From Undaria pinnatifida (Eukaryota; Sar; Phaeophyceae; Laminariales; Alariaceae), in the NCBI GenBank assembly GCA_012845835.1, contig JABAKD010000009.1, forward strand, positions 18,425,318 to 18,489,317: a stretch of 64,000 nt of DNA. The letters run 5' to 3'. Positions within the stretch are counted from its first letter, which is position 1; each line of letters starts with the position of its first letter. This document shows, in pieces, positions 32,849 to 43,559 of the stretch. The notes beneath the pieces were generated by a model, which had not been told where the DNA came from, did not search any database, and saw nothing but the letters and a program-made list of their open reading frames with translations. The translations under genes and the position numbers were made by a program.

Positions 32849-33237
32849 TGTTAAGGAATTAGTGAGGGATTAGTCCGTTTGATCACTTTTGCAAGAAATT
32901 AACCGACAGTTTACCCAAGCTAAGCCTTATACCACTCCCCCCCCCTGAAACGGCGGGATAGCAGGTCGGCCGGATATACGGGCGGACCTCTCAATATCCA
33001 AGTGGTTTCGTTTCCTGGGGACACCGGGGGAGAGTATTTTTCAAGTTCGACATGGGGAAAGTCTTGAAAAAGTTTATTACGGTGGATGGATGTGGGATTT
33101 GAACATACGATACGAAAAAACCATGGTCTGCCGACGACGCCATTTGTTAAGGTATTAGTGGGGAGTATTAGTCTGTTTGATCACTTGCAAAAGGTTAACC
33201 AATAATAGCTTACCCAAATTAAGCTTGATATATAACA
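32849..33237 (-). mobile_element. Miniature LTR-like element, older copy
   Basis: Two degenerate direct repeats of about 85 bp (32849-32931 and 33147-33237, TTAAGG..TTAGTGGGGA..GCTTACCCAA) flank ~215 bp. That segment holds a C run (polypurine tract on the element strand) and a tRNA-like T arm. The content is the reverse complement of 38890-39259. Heavy divergence between its ends shows it is old; no target duplication is left. Confidence 0.7.
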
Positions 33238-33273
33238 GTAGAGCATTCGCAAAAAAAATGATGTGTCACGCAG

Positions 33274-33330
33274 CTTGCAAAGAAAGATGATTATCGACTC
33301 TAAATTTGTCGAACTCACAGCTGACGTGAT
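33274..33330 (-). repeat. GCAAGCTG core repeat
   Basis: CAGCTTGCAAAGAAAGATGA, then TTTGTCGAACTCACAGCTGACG. The same ~57-bp core is at 53849, 54047, 58030 and 58935 and is related to the middle of HR. Confidence 0.65.
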
Positions 33331-35470
33331 TGTTTTTCATCAGATTTTTTCAAAAATGTAGTTTAACGTAGGAAAGTGGTGTTTGTGGAGGCGCGTGCAA
33401 GGGATTCTGATTTAACAGACGGATTCTTGTCGATCGTCTCGCGAAACGAAAAAATAGGATAGCCAGACAGCAGCGACAGAAGAGCTGTCGCGCTTGCCAG
33501 GGACGGTCGCCTGGGGCACAGGGGAGCGAGAGCGCGTAGCACCGTAGGATTGAAAGGAGTCAAGTAGCGTGCCCATTTTGTTTTAGAGTAGATGGACTTT
33601 TTTCTTTTTTCCCACCCGCCCGCCCTCTCGCTCAAGACTGAGGGGGGGAATCGGGTTGCATCAAGTCGGTGTAATTGTTGGGGGGGGGCTGTGAGAGGCA
33701 GCCCCAAAAAGGTAGCGGGGCTATCAGAGTCCGGGTTGGAACCTGATTCATAATTTTTGGAGCGGTTTCATAAGAGTTATCATAGGTGGGGAGTTTTTTT
33801 GAGATGCCACCGTCACGCGGCCGGGGGCCGCCCGTGACTAACTTTCTTGTATTTTATTATTATTTTGCAAACAGGGAAGAGGTCTACAACAACACGTGAC
33901 AAGTTAATCCAGAATTATTGAGCTACAGTATACCAGGTAGCAAATAACAGTTTCTTACTGTATTAATAACACCAGGTACCTGGCTGGTAAGTGAAACAAA
34001 TGCATCGAGTATTTCTTTATGATGTCGATCCACGCAAGGAAGGAAGAATCGCTTTCAAATTAGCACGCAAGCATTTTCGCTCTCAAATTATCATACGTTC
34101 GTTCAGTAGTAGTAGTGGGTACCTTACCGCTTTTTCGAGAAAATGGTTGACATGCTGATTAAATTATATAGACTATACAGTGTATACCCCAACCCTGACC
34201 CTCTAACCGATTGAAGCGCAACAACCAACCAATGCAGGGTGAAACCCTCTTCGTCTGGTACACAGTGTGGGTCGACCATCGTCTCGAAAAAGTGGTAAGC
34301 TCTACCGTTATACTGTAGTATGTAAGCAATCGCTTTCTTCAGAGTATAATTAATCGTCGTATGGTTTTTCATATATAATCGTCAGATCATATTATAGGAT
34401 GTGTCAGTTATACCTAATGCCAGGTATAATAACACGATGTCCGGAGAGCACATGCATACATACATGACGATCAGAAGTAGATCCGTCATCACAATTTATA
34501 TGTACGAATATACTATGCGTGCCGATGCTTCATTCATCAATGTCATCAAAAATAAATGTCATCCAGCGTTGTCCAGCATTGTCGTCAGAGGCGTCCATCA
34601 TACCCACATAATCACGCTGCTATGATAGACACGCTCAACGAAAGGGCCGCGCGTCGTTTCATATCTTGCCGCTATTAATATAGTTAGCTTCGCGAGTCTA
34701 GAAGCACCCATCCCCCGCCCCGCGCACGGGGACTCAACATGATAATATGAACATGATAAAATGAACATCTCTCGCGTAGAATGCTACATTGTGTATTTTT
34801 GACATGCTACTGCTACACAGTTGTGTATCGGAGTTCTATTCCGCCCGCCATGGTGTCGAGAAAACAAGGTGCAGACCCTCTCCTGCTCACACCTGCCATC
34901 CAGCGCCTGAACTTATCAGAGCAACAGTCCATCGTTCTAAGGTTTTCTTGCTGTGCTGCGCGCTGCGCCATGGCATAGAATGCACGATGATAACTACTTG
35001 GTATCAGGTATAATAACCTATATATGTGCGAGTATTGTTATACGGTTTCATATCATGTACCCTGGTAACTGGTATACGAAAACTTGCAACGGCGTTTGGT
35101 ACGACCCTTCCACAATCGGCGTGGGTGGGTCTCCTATTCTCAAGACAGGGGGCGGGGAGACTCCTCAGCCCCCATGTTTCAGTCCACGCACTCCTCTCCG
35201 TTTTCTTACATACGCATTGTTATGACCATATCTTATGTACTGTCTATGCCCAACAAATTCGCGGCAAAAATACGACCTTGATATCGCATCAAGGCGGTGG
35301 AGAAAACCTCTGGCACGTTCCGACACACGAATTGTGTACATGCAATGCGCCTCGGCATGAGGCTGCATGCGAAGCGAGCAAGAAAAGTGACGCTAAGCTA
35401 TTTTTCAGAGGAGAGGAGAAATTGACCTTACCCTTTTCCCCTCGTGTTTTCTACCGTCTGCAACATAGTC
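33331..35470. other. No gene recognised
   Basis: The minus ORF at 33363-33707 and the plus ORFs at 34401-35225 have no domains. Several TACCAGGTA motifs occur (33940, 33973, 34420). The sequence from 35026 overlaps the 3' end of gene 2 in antisense. Confidence 0.35.
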
Positions 35471-35471
35471 A

Positions 35472-37013
35472 TCACCAACGCCCCACTCCGAGCCTGGGTC
35501 CTGTGCCCCCACCGCCACCACTTGAACGCCCCCCCACCCCTCGCACCCTGGGCAGAACTAGGATCGCACGTTGCGGCGCCGATCTGTCCTTCGTCCTTCT
35601 AGTTCTCATACTTCTAAAGCTCGCGGCGTCCTGTCGCCTCACTCTCGCCGCCTTCATCCCCGTACCGCGAGCCGCCATCCCGACCCCCCCCTGCCTCGGC
35701 CGCCGCAACCCCTCCCCCCTTTCCTCCGCCGCGTTGACGCTGCGACGCCCAGCTCCTACCGGGGCGGCTACCCTCCTTACATCTCTCCTCCTCTCCAAGC
35801 CTGGCTTCGGGCGAGACATTCTAACGGGCCGCGAGGGCGCAACGAAGGCTGCCGGGGATGGTCTTGGCCGAGCGATCGTGTTTGTTCGCGTCCCTGCTGA
35901 CACCGTGCGCCCCTCTGGGCCGTTCTTCCGGATGGACAGGTCGCGCCGGAGCTTCTCGGTGCGCTTGGCGTAGTGCGCGCGGATGTCGCGAAATTCTTGG
36001 AGATGCGTGTTACCCCCGCCTCTGATGGACCCACCACCGACACGGGAACCGGCTCGTCCACCCGGCACGCCCGCGCGGCCAGATTCGGACAAGACCGAAG
36101 ACTTGCGCAGACGGCTCCCCTTGGCTGCGGCGGCCTTCTTTCTGTGCATCCACTCACGAATGATTCGGTCTTGCCGCGCGATTCTGAGCGCTTCTGCTCT
36201 ATCCCCTGCTATCTTACGCTTCGCCTCCAACCGTTTTTTTTCGGATATTGCGCTGCGGAACCGTCTAGCTCCGCCGCCGCCTCGCCCCGCTGCCACTGAT
36301 ACGATTGCATCCCGATGCACGTCTGGTAGTTGGGTGAGAAAAGTCGACGCACCACCCCTACCCCGCCCGCTAGGTGCCCCCGCTTGCCTTGCGCCGCTGC
36401 CGGTCGCTGCAACTCCACCGGTTCGCCCTGTCCGCGCGGAATCGGCGTCCGATATCGAACCAGCTTTACGGCGGACGCGGACAGAGTAAAAAACTTGTGA
36501 TGGGCCGTTCGCGGTTGCTTCAGTTTTTTGTTTCGAGAAGCTCAGACGGCGGGTTTTTGCTCCCGCACCGGGCCTGGCTGCTGCTACCCCTCGTCGTGAA
36601 GGGAAGGCGCCGCCTCTGCCTGCGGGGGGTCCGGAAGGTCTTGTTCGTCCGGTGGAGTGTGGTGATTTTTCGGTAGCGGATAAGACTCCCCCTCGTTGCG
36701 CTGTGTTGGCGCCAAAATCATCGTACACGTTGCTTCTTTCGAGAGAACTGATACGTTTCTCCAGCTCTACAAGCTTGTCGAGGCTGCCAAGGACAGTGTC
36801 GAGCGCACCCACGGTTTTCCCAGATCTCTGCTCCTCTGGCGATTGATTTGTTGCCCTGCTCCGGCCTCCTGGATCTCCGGATGCTGATGACGTCCGGCCT
36901 CCGTCGTCCCCTTGCAGCTTCCCGATAAGGAGCTGTTGTTTCTCGATCTCCAGCTGTTGTTGAGCGGCCCTATACTTGACTCGTCTGGCCTTCATCACTC
37001 CTCTTTTCTCGAT
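35472..37013 (-). CDS. Gene 2, exon 2: basic coiled-coil protein
   Basis: The exon opens after acceptor GAACGTCAG (AG at 37014-37015) in phase 0 and ends at TGA 35472-35474, 513 codons. The first 30 residues continue a heptad-rich helix (KRGVMKARRVKYRAAQQQLE). A second coiled-coil-like segment lies near residue 265-288 of the joined protein (LDKLVELEKRISSLERSN). A third helical basic region (DRIIREWMHRKKAAAAKG) lies near 480. The C-terminal third is Arg/Gly/Ala-rich with very high charge and GC. It resembles cytoskeletal or basal-body coiled-coil proteins in general layout, but no family is recognised. Confidence 0.65.
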   Translation of the reverse strand: MEKRGVMKARRVKYRAAQQQLEIEKQQLLIGKLQGDDGGRTSSASGDPGGRSRATNQSPEEQRSGKTVGALDTVLGSLDKLVELEKRISSLERSNVYDDFGANTAQRGGVLSATEKSPHSTGRTRPSGPPAGRGGAFPSRRGVAAARPGAGAKTRRLSFSKQKTEATANGPSQVFYSVRVRRKAGSISDADSARTGRTGGVAATGSGARQAGAPSGRGRGGASTFLTQLPDVHRDAIVSVAAGRGGGGARRFRSAISEKKRLEAKRKIAGDRAEALRIARQDRIIREWMHRKKAAAAKGSRLRKSSVLSESGRAGVPGGRAGSRVGGGSIRGGGNTHLQEFRDIRAHYAKRTEKLRRDLSIRKNGPEGRTVSAGTRTNTIARPRPSPAAFVAPSRPVRMSRPKPGLERRRDVRRVAAPVGAGRRSVNAAEERGEGLRRPRQGGVGMAARGTGMKAARVRRQDAASFRSMRTRRTKDRSAPQRAILVLPRVRGVGGRSSGGGGGTGPRLGVGRW

Positions 37014-38311
37014 CTGACGTTCCGAGGCACGGCAGCAGTGGCGGTAAAGGCGGCATCTATCGTGAAGGATGCGATAGACGGATTCTTCGTCATGGTATAT
37101 ACGGCAGAGGGCATATTAACGATTGATTGTTGATCGTACCCCTCATTAGGTCGGTGTGCATTTACAAGTGCTTCGACAACAAAAATCCTCGGTTTTAAAG
37201 CAGTGGCTTGTTTGAAGGGACCAGACGATCAAACCGGGTCATCGAGGTAACCCAGACGCTTCTACTATTGTAGTATACGAATATATGCGCTGCGAGTACT
37301 GCTACTACTGTTGCTGTAGACACAGCTAGCCTCAAGCGTGTACGAGCAGGTGCATACTGTTAATGTGCCGTATTTTATAAAACAATCGCAGTCAGCGCCC
37401 ACTGCAAGGGGGATTGGTTCCGTGGCTCAAAGGCCTCTATAATATACTTGGAATAGATATACATATTTTCTTACGCGAGACGTCGTTGTGACGACAGTTA
37501 ATGCGTTTGCGCGCGTCGCTTGAATAAAACTGGCGGTTGCGAGTGACGAGGCGAGACATCGGGAACTCAAGACATCACTGAGATTATCCGACTGGCCGCA
37601 AAGCGCTTCCACGTGTGCACCGTGTGCCGGGTACTGAGTATCGTTGAGTATCGTTGGGCATGTTCGAATGCCCGACGAAGGGTGCCGCCTTTTAACATGA
37701 TGCCATTCAATTACGTTTCGGGCGGCTAATCTCCACCGCGCATGATCCCCAAGGTTCAGGTCAGGTCGATCCGTATACAACGGCAGCGTGCGCTGCTGGA
37801 GTAGTAACGGGGACCGCCGGTAGAGAGAGGATAGCTCGCGCTGTCGCTAACACGCGAACTGAAGGATGCGCCAGCTAGCGCTGGGTTTTGCGAATAGCAA
37901 ATAGTCAAATTGACACGCGGACGTGTATGAAAATACGTGGATGTGTGGTGAGCTTAGGCCTTATTTTTCCCCATCCGCGGGAGGATAAAAAAAAAAAAAA
38001 AGCTACAGCTGTATTGTATTCAATTTGAGAGGTGTTTGTTGCTAGTTGGCTATTGCCGCCTGTTATAGCGATAGCCTGGCACTTTGTAGTTATTGTTAGT
38101 TATTAGCTTAGGAGGTTATTAGTGGTAAAGTCTTGCCGACTCACACTTGTGTTGCTTACCGCGCTATTTGAGTCTGTATACCAACAAATCCGCGGTTGGG
38201 GTGACGCACTTGATTGATTAGGGTCGTTCTTAACGATACGTACGTGCACACCATATCATATATCCTTTTTCATCATAGATAGGCTAGTTTTCCCGCGGTT
38301 GGAGTTTCTCA

Positions 38312-38350
38312 CGGTTTTCCCGAAATAATTTCGATATTTCGGGAAAACCG
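38312..38350. repeat. Perfect 16-bp hairpin
   Basis: CGGTTTTCCCGAAATA and TATTTCGGGAAAACCG pair perfectly around a 7-base loop (ATTTCGA), inside the gene 2 intron. Confidence 0.9.
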
Positions 38351-38724
38351 AAACTTTCGCGTAAATCTGAAATAATTTCTTCGTTGACCCTTCATCAGGA
38401 GATGGAGTACTCTTCTTTGACACTGAAAAAAAAGATCCCCCGTGATCCGTAGTCACAACTTTAGAGCTCCGTTCGCCCAGTCGTTGCGAGCGAAGTTCCC
38501 ATGCATTTCGCGCCCCGTGCAGCTGTTTACACATGCGTTCGCTCGTCGAACTGTATCGCACGATGCTTGTTCATTGTTCGAGCTACGGGTATCATACCAC
38601 GGGGCAGACTTTTTTCCCGCGCGTCGCAGTAGTCGACGTTGGCGGCAATCTTGGAGAGAAAAGCGTGCCGAGTTTTTTACTTCGTACCAGGTATAATACT
38701 GTTTTTACGCACGCAATACAAGCA

Positions 38725-38822
38725 AATAGTCGGCACCGAGAATCGAACTCGTCACATCGTGTGATATCATACGCTTCGAGGATACAACTTAAGGGATAAC
38801 TGAACCACGTGGTTGGTAACAT
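38725..38822 (-). mobile_element. tRNA-like repeat (S4), single copy seen
   Basis: On the minus strand: A-box-like CCACGTGGTTCAGTTATCC, a long variable region, and B-box-like ACGAGTTCGATTCTCGG. The T stem GCCGAGA-like pairing is fair but the acceptor stem is not complementary, so a tRNA-derived SINE head is more likely than a working tRNA. Confidence 0.4.
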
Positions 38823-38889
38823 AATAACCGTTTCACTACTACGTACCAAATTATTGTATCACACCTAGACCTACACGTTTCCAGACATG

Positions 38890-39259
38890 TGTTATAAGGC
38901 TTAGTTTGGGTAAGCTATCGGTTAACCAGTTGCAAGTGGTCAAACGGACTAATACCCCACTAACACCTTAATAAATGGCGTCGTCGACAGACCATGGGTT
39001 TTTTGGGTCGTGGGTTCGATCCCCACCATCCACAATAATAAACTTTTCAGATTTTCCCCATGTCAAACTTGAAAAATACTCTCCCCGGTATGCCCAGGAA
39101 ATGAAACGACTTGGATATAGACAGGTCCGCCGTATATCCGGCCGACCTGCTATCCCGCCGTTTCAGGGGGGGAGAGTGTTATAAGGCTTAGTTTGGGTAA
39201 GCTATCGGTTAACCAGTTGCAAGTGGTCAAACGCACTAATACCCCACTAACACCTTAAT
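38890..39259 (+). mobile_element. Miniature LTR-like retroelement (370 bp), near-pristine
   Basis: Direct terminal repeats 38890-38972 and 39177-39259 (about 83 bp, TGTTATAAGG...CACCTTAAT) differ at one base. The 5-bp duplication ACATG flanks it (38885-38889 and 39260-39264). A primer-binding-like TGGCGTCGTC starts 3 bases after the left repeat, and a polypurine tract AGGGGGGGAGAG (39165-39176) abuts the right repeat. There is no ORF. These are the hallmarks of a TRIM element. The internal 205 bp also contains a canonical T arm (GTGGGTTCGATCCCCAC) behind an A-box-like TGGCGTCGTCGACAG, so a tRNA-like promoter lies inside it. It is in the gene 2 intron, antisense to that gene. Confidence 0.85.
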
Positions 39260-40166
39260 ACATGTATAATACATGTATGTGCATTCTTTGTCAGGTTTCA
39301 CTAAGAGTATAGACTTGTCTAGTCTACTGTGTACGACAAACACCGACAAATACCTCATTATTCGATCGGTCGTACTCACAGCAGCTGACGTTTTTCAATT
39401 TTCATAATATACCTCGTACACCAATCTAGTCTATATCGTACCAGGTGTCCTACATTTTCCCACACGCCGGACAGATCATGATCTAGATTACGTAACAGCT
39501 GCAATGTCTACCGTTCGTTGAGGAGACGAAGTGCACAAGAGCTGCATCGTACATTTGCTGCACCCGGCAAACATGTACTATTATTAATAATAGATACATA
39601 GAACAGATCATGCACGTCATACAGATCACCCGGAAAATGTGTGTTATGTGTAGAGATGAGGAAGCTATCTGCGGTGAGAGATCTATTTTAATAGCACTGA
39701 ACAATCTGTCTAACGAGTGGATGTTCATACAAAATTCAACGTGGAGATCGGTTATACTCCAGAGTATTTTTTTCCTGTTTTTTTTGTGTGCGCGAGGTTT
39801 TAAAAGTGAACCGATAAATATAGACGATCGATCATGTTCCGATAACGACGAGTGAGCGCGAACGTCATGTGTACGAGTGTTATAAATATTTTGCCTTATT
39901 AGGCGTGGAGACTCTTCCTTGAACGGCAGTTGTAGTGTACGCAGCATTTGCTATTCGACAGGCGCGGACAAGAAGAGTGTTGGGAGCTGAGAGGCTATAA
40001 TACCAACTGACACCTACATTAGACTAGACTAGTCTAGATATACTATTAACAGTGGTAGGGCTCCCGATGCACACATACATACCGATTACCAGGTACCTGG
40101 TACCTGGTACAATATGTAGTCTATATGATAGACTTCCACAAGCAGCAGCGCGCACTCGTAGCACAC

Positions 40167-40739
40167 CTGTTTTCTAAGATTCCTCAAGCTGCGAATGTGC
40201 GCAGCTACCTCATTGTCCAGCCTCCCCTCGTTCTCCTTCTCCTTCTCCTCGTATTTGGACATGAAGTCCTTCGTCACCTGCAGCGGTTTGCTCTGCTCCT
40301 CCTCGATCACCTGCTGCATCCACGCCGCCCTCTCCTCCGTGGGCATGGACAAAGTCGTCATGGCGGGGACCGGCCTGGTAGTGCCTCCCCCTTGAGCCTT
40401 AATCTTCTTCGTTTTCAAAAGTGCGGCCTTCAAAGCCGCCTCGTTCGCTAGCTTGTGCCAGTGGAGAAGCTTGATTTCCGCCCGTAGGTTGTCCATGCCT
40501 TTCGTCGGATCGCCGCCAGCTGGCATGGTCGGGGCGCCCCCGCGTGCCGCTGCAGAACGCCCCGAGCGTGCGGATGATGGCACAGGGTGCAACGCTTCCC
40601 CCCCCGCATGATTATGACGAGCTTGTTGTGGTTCTGACCTCTTGAAAGCTTCGAACTCTGACACCCAGCCGTCGTGTGCGAGTCTCGCTCCACCGTAAAT
40701 CTCGACCTCGGGGGCAGCGGGAAGAACGTCAGTCGCCAT
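40167..40739 (-). CDS. Gene 2, exon 1: N-terminus of coiled-coil protein
   Basis: ATG at 40739 in a good context (GATCATGGCG). 191 codons run to AAACAG, followed by GTGTGC. The N-terminus MATDVLPAAPEVEIYGG is followed by a disordered Gly/Ala/Ser stretch (residues about 45-80) and then a helical region (EIKLLHWHKLANEAALKAAL) and a charged coiled coil (FMSKYEEKEKENEGRLD, HIRSLRNLRKQ). Reading past the donor quickly gives an unrelated hydrophobic tail. Splicing to 37013 continues the helix in the same heptad register (LRNLRKQ + IEKRGVMK), which supports joining the exons. The total is about 704 residues. Confidence 0.65.
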
Positions 40740-40759
40740 GATCTACACTATTTGGCAAA

Positions 40760-40932
40760 TATACACTGGTGCTGGTGCTGGTGCCGGTGCTGCCGCTGGT
40801 GCTGGTGCTGCTGGTGGTGATGTTGGTGGTGGTGGTGGTGGTGGTGGTGGTGATGCTGCTGCTGCTGCTGCTGCTGGTAGTGCTGCTGCTACTGCTGCTG
40901 CTGTCGTTACTGCTGCTGCTGCTTCTGCTGAC
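40760..40932 (+). repeat. (GCTGGT)n / (GCT)n / (GGT)n triplet tract
   Basis: Imperfect trinucleotide runs lie immediately upstream of the gene 2 start. The plus-strand ORF over it encodes Gly/Ala repeats and is not a gene. Being 20-190 bases upstream of the ATG, it lies in the probable 5' UTR or promoter of gene 2. Confidence 0.8.
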
Positions 40933-41915
40933 CTAAACCGATGTGTGTACGGTGACTACCGACCCTGCAGCAAAACTTTGACACGACACGGCCCTTGCCG
41001 CGGCCGTCAACCGGGTAGAACCTCAAAACGGGCAGGAAGCGTGTCCAGCACCGCGCTGAAAGCTATCTGCCGCCGCAACGGGCTACAGGCGGCCCGCTCC
41101 AGCTTCGGCGGCGTGGTGTACAGTCAGCCTGGCACATACATGTCATTATTTTCGGGCGGTGTCGAAATGCTAGGTAGGCTGTTGTAGGCTGTTTGATACT
41201 GATTGTGCCGCATTCTGTTACGGTTACGAGCAAAAGAGCGGAGGAAGATTTACTGACTGCATATATATGCTACCTGCTACCTGCCCGACGACCAACGAGC
41301 GATTTTTTCAAATGTTAATTGTTTCCACACGTATCATCAGCTAGCTGTGATTTCGATTTTTTGTGTGTTGTGTCGAAAAAAAACGAACGAACGAAGGAAA
41401 GCGTGAACGAAAAAAACGTGAAATTTTAAAAAGTGAATATATATATGACATCATGTATGTGCGCTTGATGACTGACAATGTGCGATATGAAATATATACG
41501 TATTAGTCCATACGAAGAAGAGGAGAATCACATACGTACATGCTGCATGCATGTATGTGCGTCTATACGCATATATACTTGGTACATTTTTTCAGTACGA
41601 AGGAGTTTTCAGTACGAAGGAGTGTGTGTGGTGGGAGTACTTCGTCTTTCATTTATCTTTTCTTCTTGTGATCTCCGTCGATCGCGGCATTATTATAGTC
41701 TATAGATAGACTATCATCATCCTCCTACGTACGGCGCGAGTAGAAATTGTAATAATTACTACGTATGATCAGTTTTTTGGTCGCCTTGTCCGGATTCCGG
41801 GATGGATCCGGATGGATCCACACAGACTGCTGTATGGGTAGACTAGGTATAGTCTATGCTACGATCGATCGCGCGTACGAGATACTACTACTACATTACG
41901 ATGCATTATCTCTGT
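40933..41915. other. No gene recognised
   Basis: 40960-41150 is GC-rich and could be 5' UTR or an upstream exon. From 41200 on it becomes AT-rich with ATATATA runs. No domain is seen. Confidence 0.35.
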
Positions 41916-41919
41916 GTCG

Positions 41920-42045
41920 TAGCTTGTGACCACAGAGCTGATCTTTCTAGGGTGAAGAATCAGTACGGACACTGGGTGTGCTGGATGTCGACGAGTAGAA
42001 GAACGGTTTAATGTGAAGAACACACACACACACACTACTACTGCT
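41920..42045 (+). repeat. Repeat H
   Basis: Blocks GTAGCTTGTGACCACAGAGC, a GGTACTCTTGGATGTAGA-like segment and GTGAAGAACACACACAC are in the same order at 48920-49055. The two copies are about 75% alike by eye. Confidence 0.55.
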
Positions 42046-42389
42046 GTACCTGCGCAGCGGTATCATGATCTATAGTAGTAGTATCGATCGGCAATATCGG
42101 CCGCACGAACAAAAACGACAAAATTTAAATTCTGACTGTACACAGTGTGAGAAAATATATGAAACGACCGTCCTTGCTGTGTGTGGCTGTGTGGCTCTCT
42201 GACCCTGCTGCGCTGTGCCACTCGCGAATGGTATAACATACTATATATTACTGTCTCGTTTGCAAGGTTGATTGACTTGCGGTACATGTATGTGTGCGGT
42301 CTTCCAATTTGAAAGGAAAATCAAAGGGTGAAAAAAACTCGAAAAAAAGGTGACCGCGCAAAAAGGTATTATATATCCTCGAGCCTGGT

Positions 42390-42495
42390 GGTATATATTA
42401 TAAAAATTAAAATACACTCCAGCTGTGAGATCGAAGATTTCGTCGAAACTCATCTTTGCAAGCTGTGTGTGATACTCCGATCGCGCGCATTACGA
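42390..42495 (+). repeat. HR repeat, uninterrupted
   Basis: TATAAAAATTAAAATACACT, CCAGCTGTGAGATCGAAGAT, TTCGTCGAAACTCATCTTTG and CAAGCTGTGTGTGATACTCC run in order. This is the intact form of the site occupied by hAT-A at 427-12566 and by hAT-B at 1950-3624. Confidence 0.8.
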
Positions 42496-42504
42496 GTTGT
42501 GTGT

Positions 42505-43345
42505 CATATAGGTCACAGTTTCGTGAGTTCGAATCCTCAGATTGCATAGTCTACTCGTACAATTTTGTGGGGACTTTTTTCTCATGCACAAATTGACTTG
42601 CGGAAAGCGCGAGAGCGTGAGTTAGCAACACTCACTCGATGAAAAATATGTAAGAATGTCAGAAAACAGTCTGGAGTTTGGCGGAACGAAGAGGAAGGAA
42701 GGAAGGAAGTATCGGAGAACCGGGTCGTAGGGGGGGCGGGTTCCAGGGGAAGGAATGACGGAAAATTAGGAGGACCTCAGCAGCAACCAGGTAGGCTAGC
42801 ACAGCAGCAGCAGCAGCGAGTATCGGATAAAACAACCGGTAGAGGTAGAAGGAAGTAGCGCCCACGCTGCAGCGACAGCAGCAGCGGTAGCAGTATAGTA
42901 GGGAGAAGACCGTCGGCAGGAGCATAGATAGGGAGGTAGAGAGGCGGCACGGGGAGACACCAAGAATCAATCGTAATCTCTTCTGTCTAGTTGTTGAGGC
43001 TATCTGTCGGAGTAGGGAGCAGGTCAGCCGCGTACAATAGCCGGGAGAGGGAGCGGGGGAGGGGGTGGGGGCAAGGGAAACGGGACGAGGGAGAGCCGTC
43101 AGTTTCCACCCCTCCCCCTCCCCCGCGGAGAACACCATGATGATATTACTGAACTCACATATTTTCTTCGTGAAGAAGGGAGACCAAACTACGAGCAGTG
43201 GGATTGCTGAACCCTATGCGCGATACAAATTGAAGGCAAGAACCGGGGGGAAGAAGGGACGCGACACCTAATATGTACCTGTGACCACGGATTTTGTCCA
43301 CGAGAAGAAGCTGGAAACTAGATGTCTGCGAAAAAAAAAAAAATG
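42505..43345 (+). mobile_element. S2 SINE split by a ~520-bp insert
   Basis: 42505-42650 carries the B box (GAGTTCGAATCC), the ACTTGCGGAAAGCGCGAGAG block and GATGAAAAAT. 43172-43345 carries the rest (ACGAGCAGTGGGATTGCTG, TGTGACCACGG, A tail). Between them (about 42651-43171) is a GC-rich insert with an open minus frame (42659-43138, Leu/Pro/Cys-rich, no motif) and a CAGCAG run. The insert's origin is not recognised. Confidence 0.7.
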
Positions 43346-43559
43346 TATGTGTACAAGTAGTATTACTAGTATGTATCATTATTTCATTTGCCATCTATCT
43401 GACAATCAATGTATGTAGCGTTGAGTGTCAAAAACTAGAAACAAACATGAAAGAAAACACAACAAACATCCAGATGAAAGCGTGAAACGATGTTTCCAAC
43501 AACCAAAAACGACGAATACTACATCTCCCTGTTCTCCTGGCCCTGCCCCCCCTCCAGCC

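Larger units (their letters stand above)
37016..40166 (-). other. Gene 2 intron (3.15 kb) with transposon load
   Basis: The inferred intron runs from GTGTGC (donor after AAACAG at 40167) to ACGTCAG (acceptor). It holds a perfect hairpin (38312-38350), a tRNA-like repeat (38725-38822) and the miniature LTR-like element (38890-39259). 37140-38250 and 39265-40080 otherwise show no gene; a minus-strand ORF at 39483-39947 is AT-rich without motif. Confidence 0.5.

Noticed and set aside
35026-35973. Long plus-strand ORF of 315 codons
   Set aside because: It is largely antisense to gene 2 exon 2, Arg/Pro/Leu-rich as expected from a shadow of a GC-rich Arg-rich frame, and has no domain.
40738-41187. 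Gly/Ala-rich plus-strand ORF of 149 codons
   Set aside because: It translates a triplet repeat upstream of gene 2 and then unrelated GC-rich sequence; no domain.
42659-43138. Minus-strand ORF of 159 codons in the S2 insert as a membrane protein
   Set aside because: Leu/Pro/Cys-rich low-complexity translation with a triplet-repeat origin for part of it; no second copy or family. Kept only as an observation on the insert.
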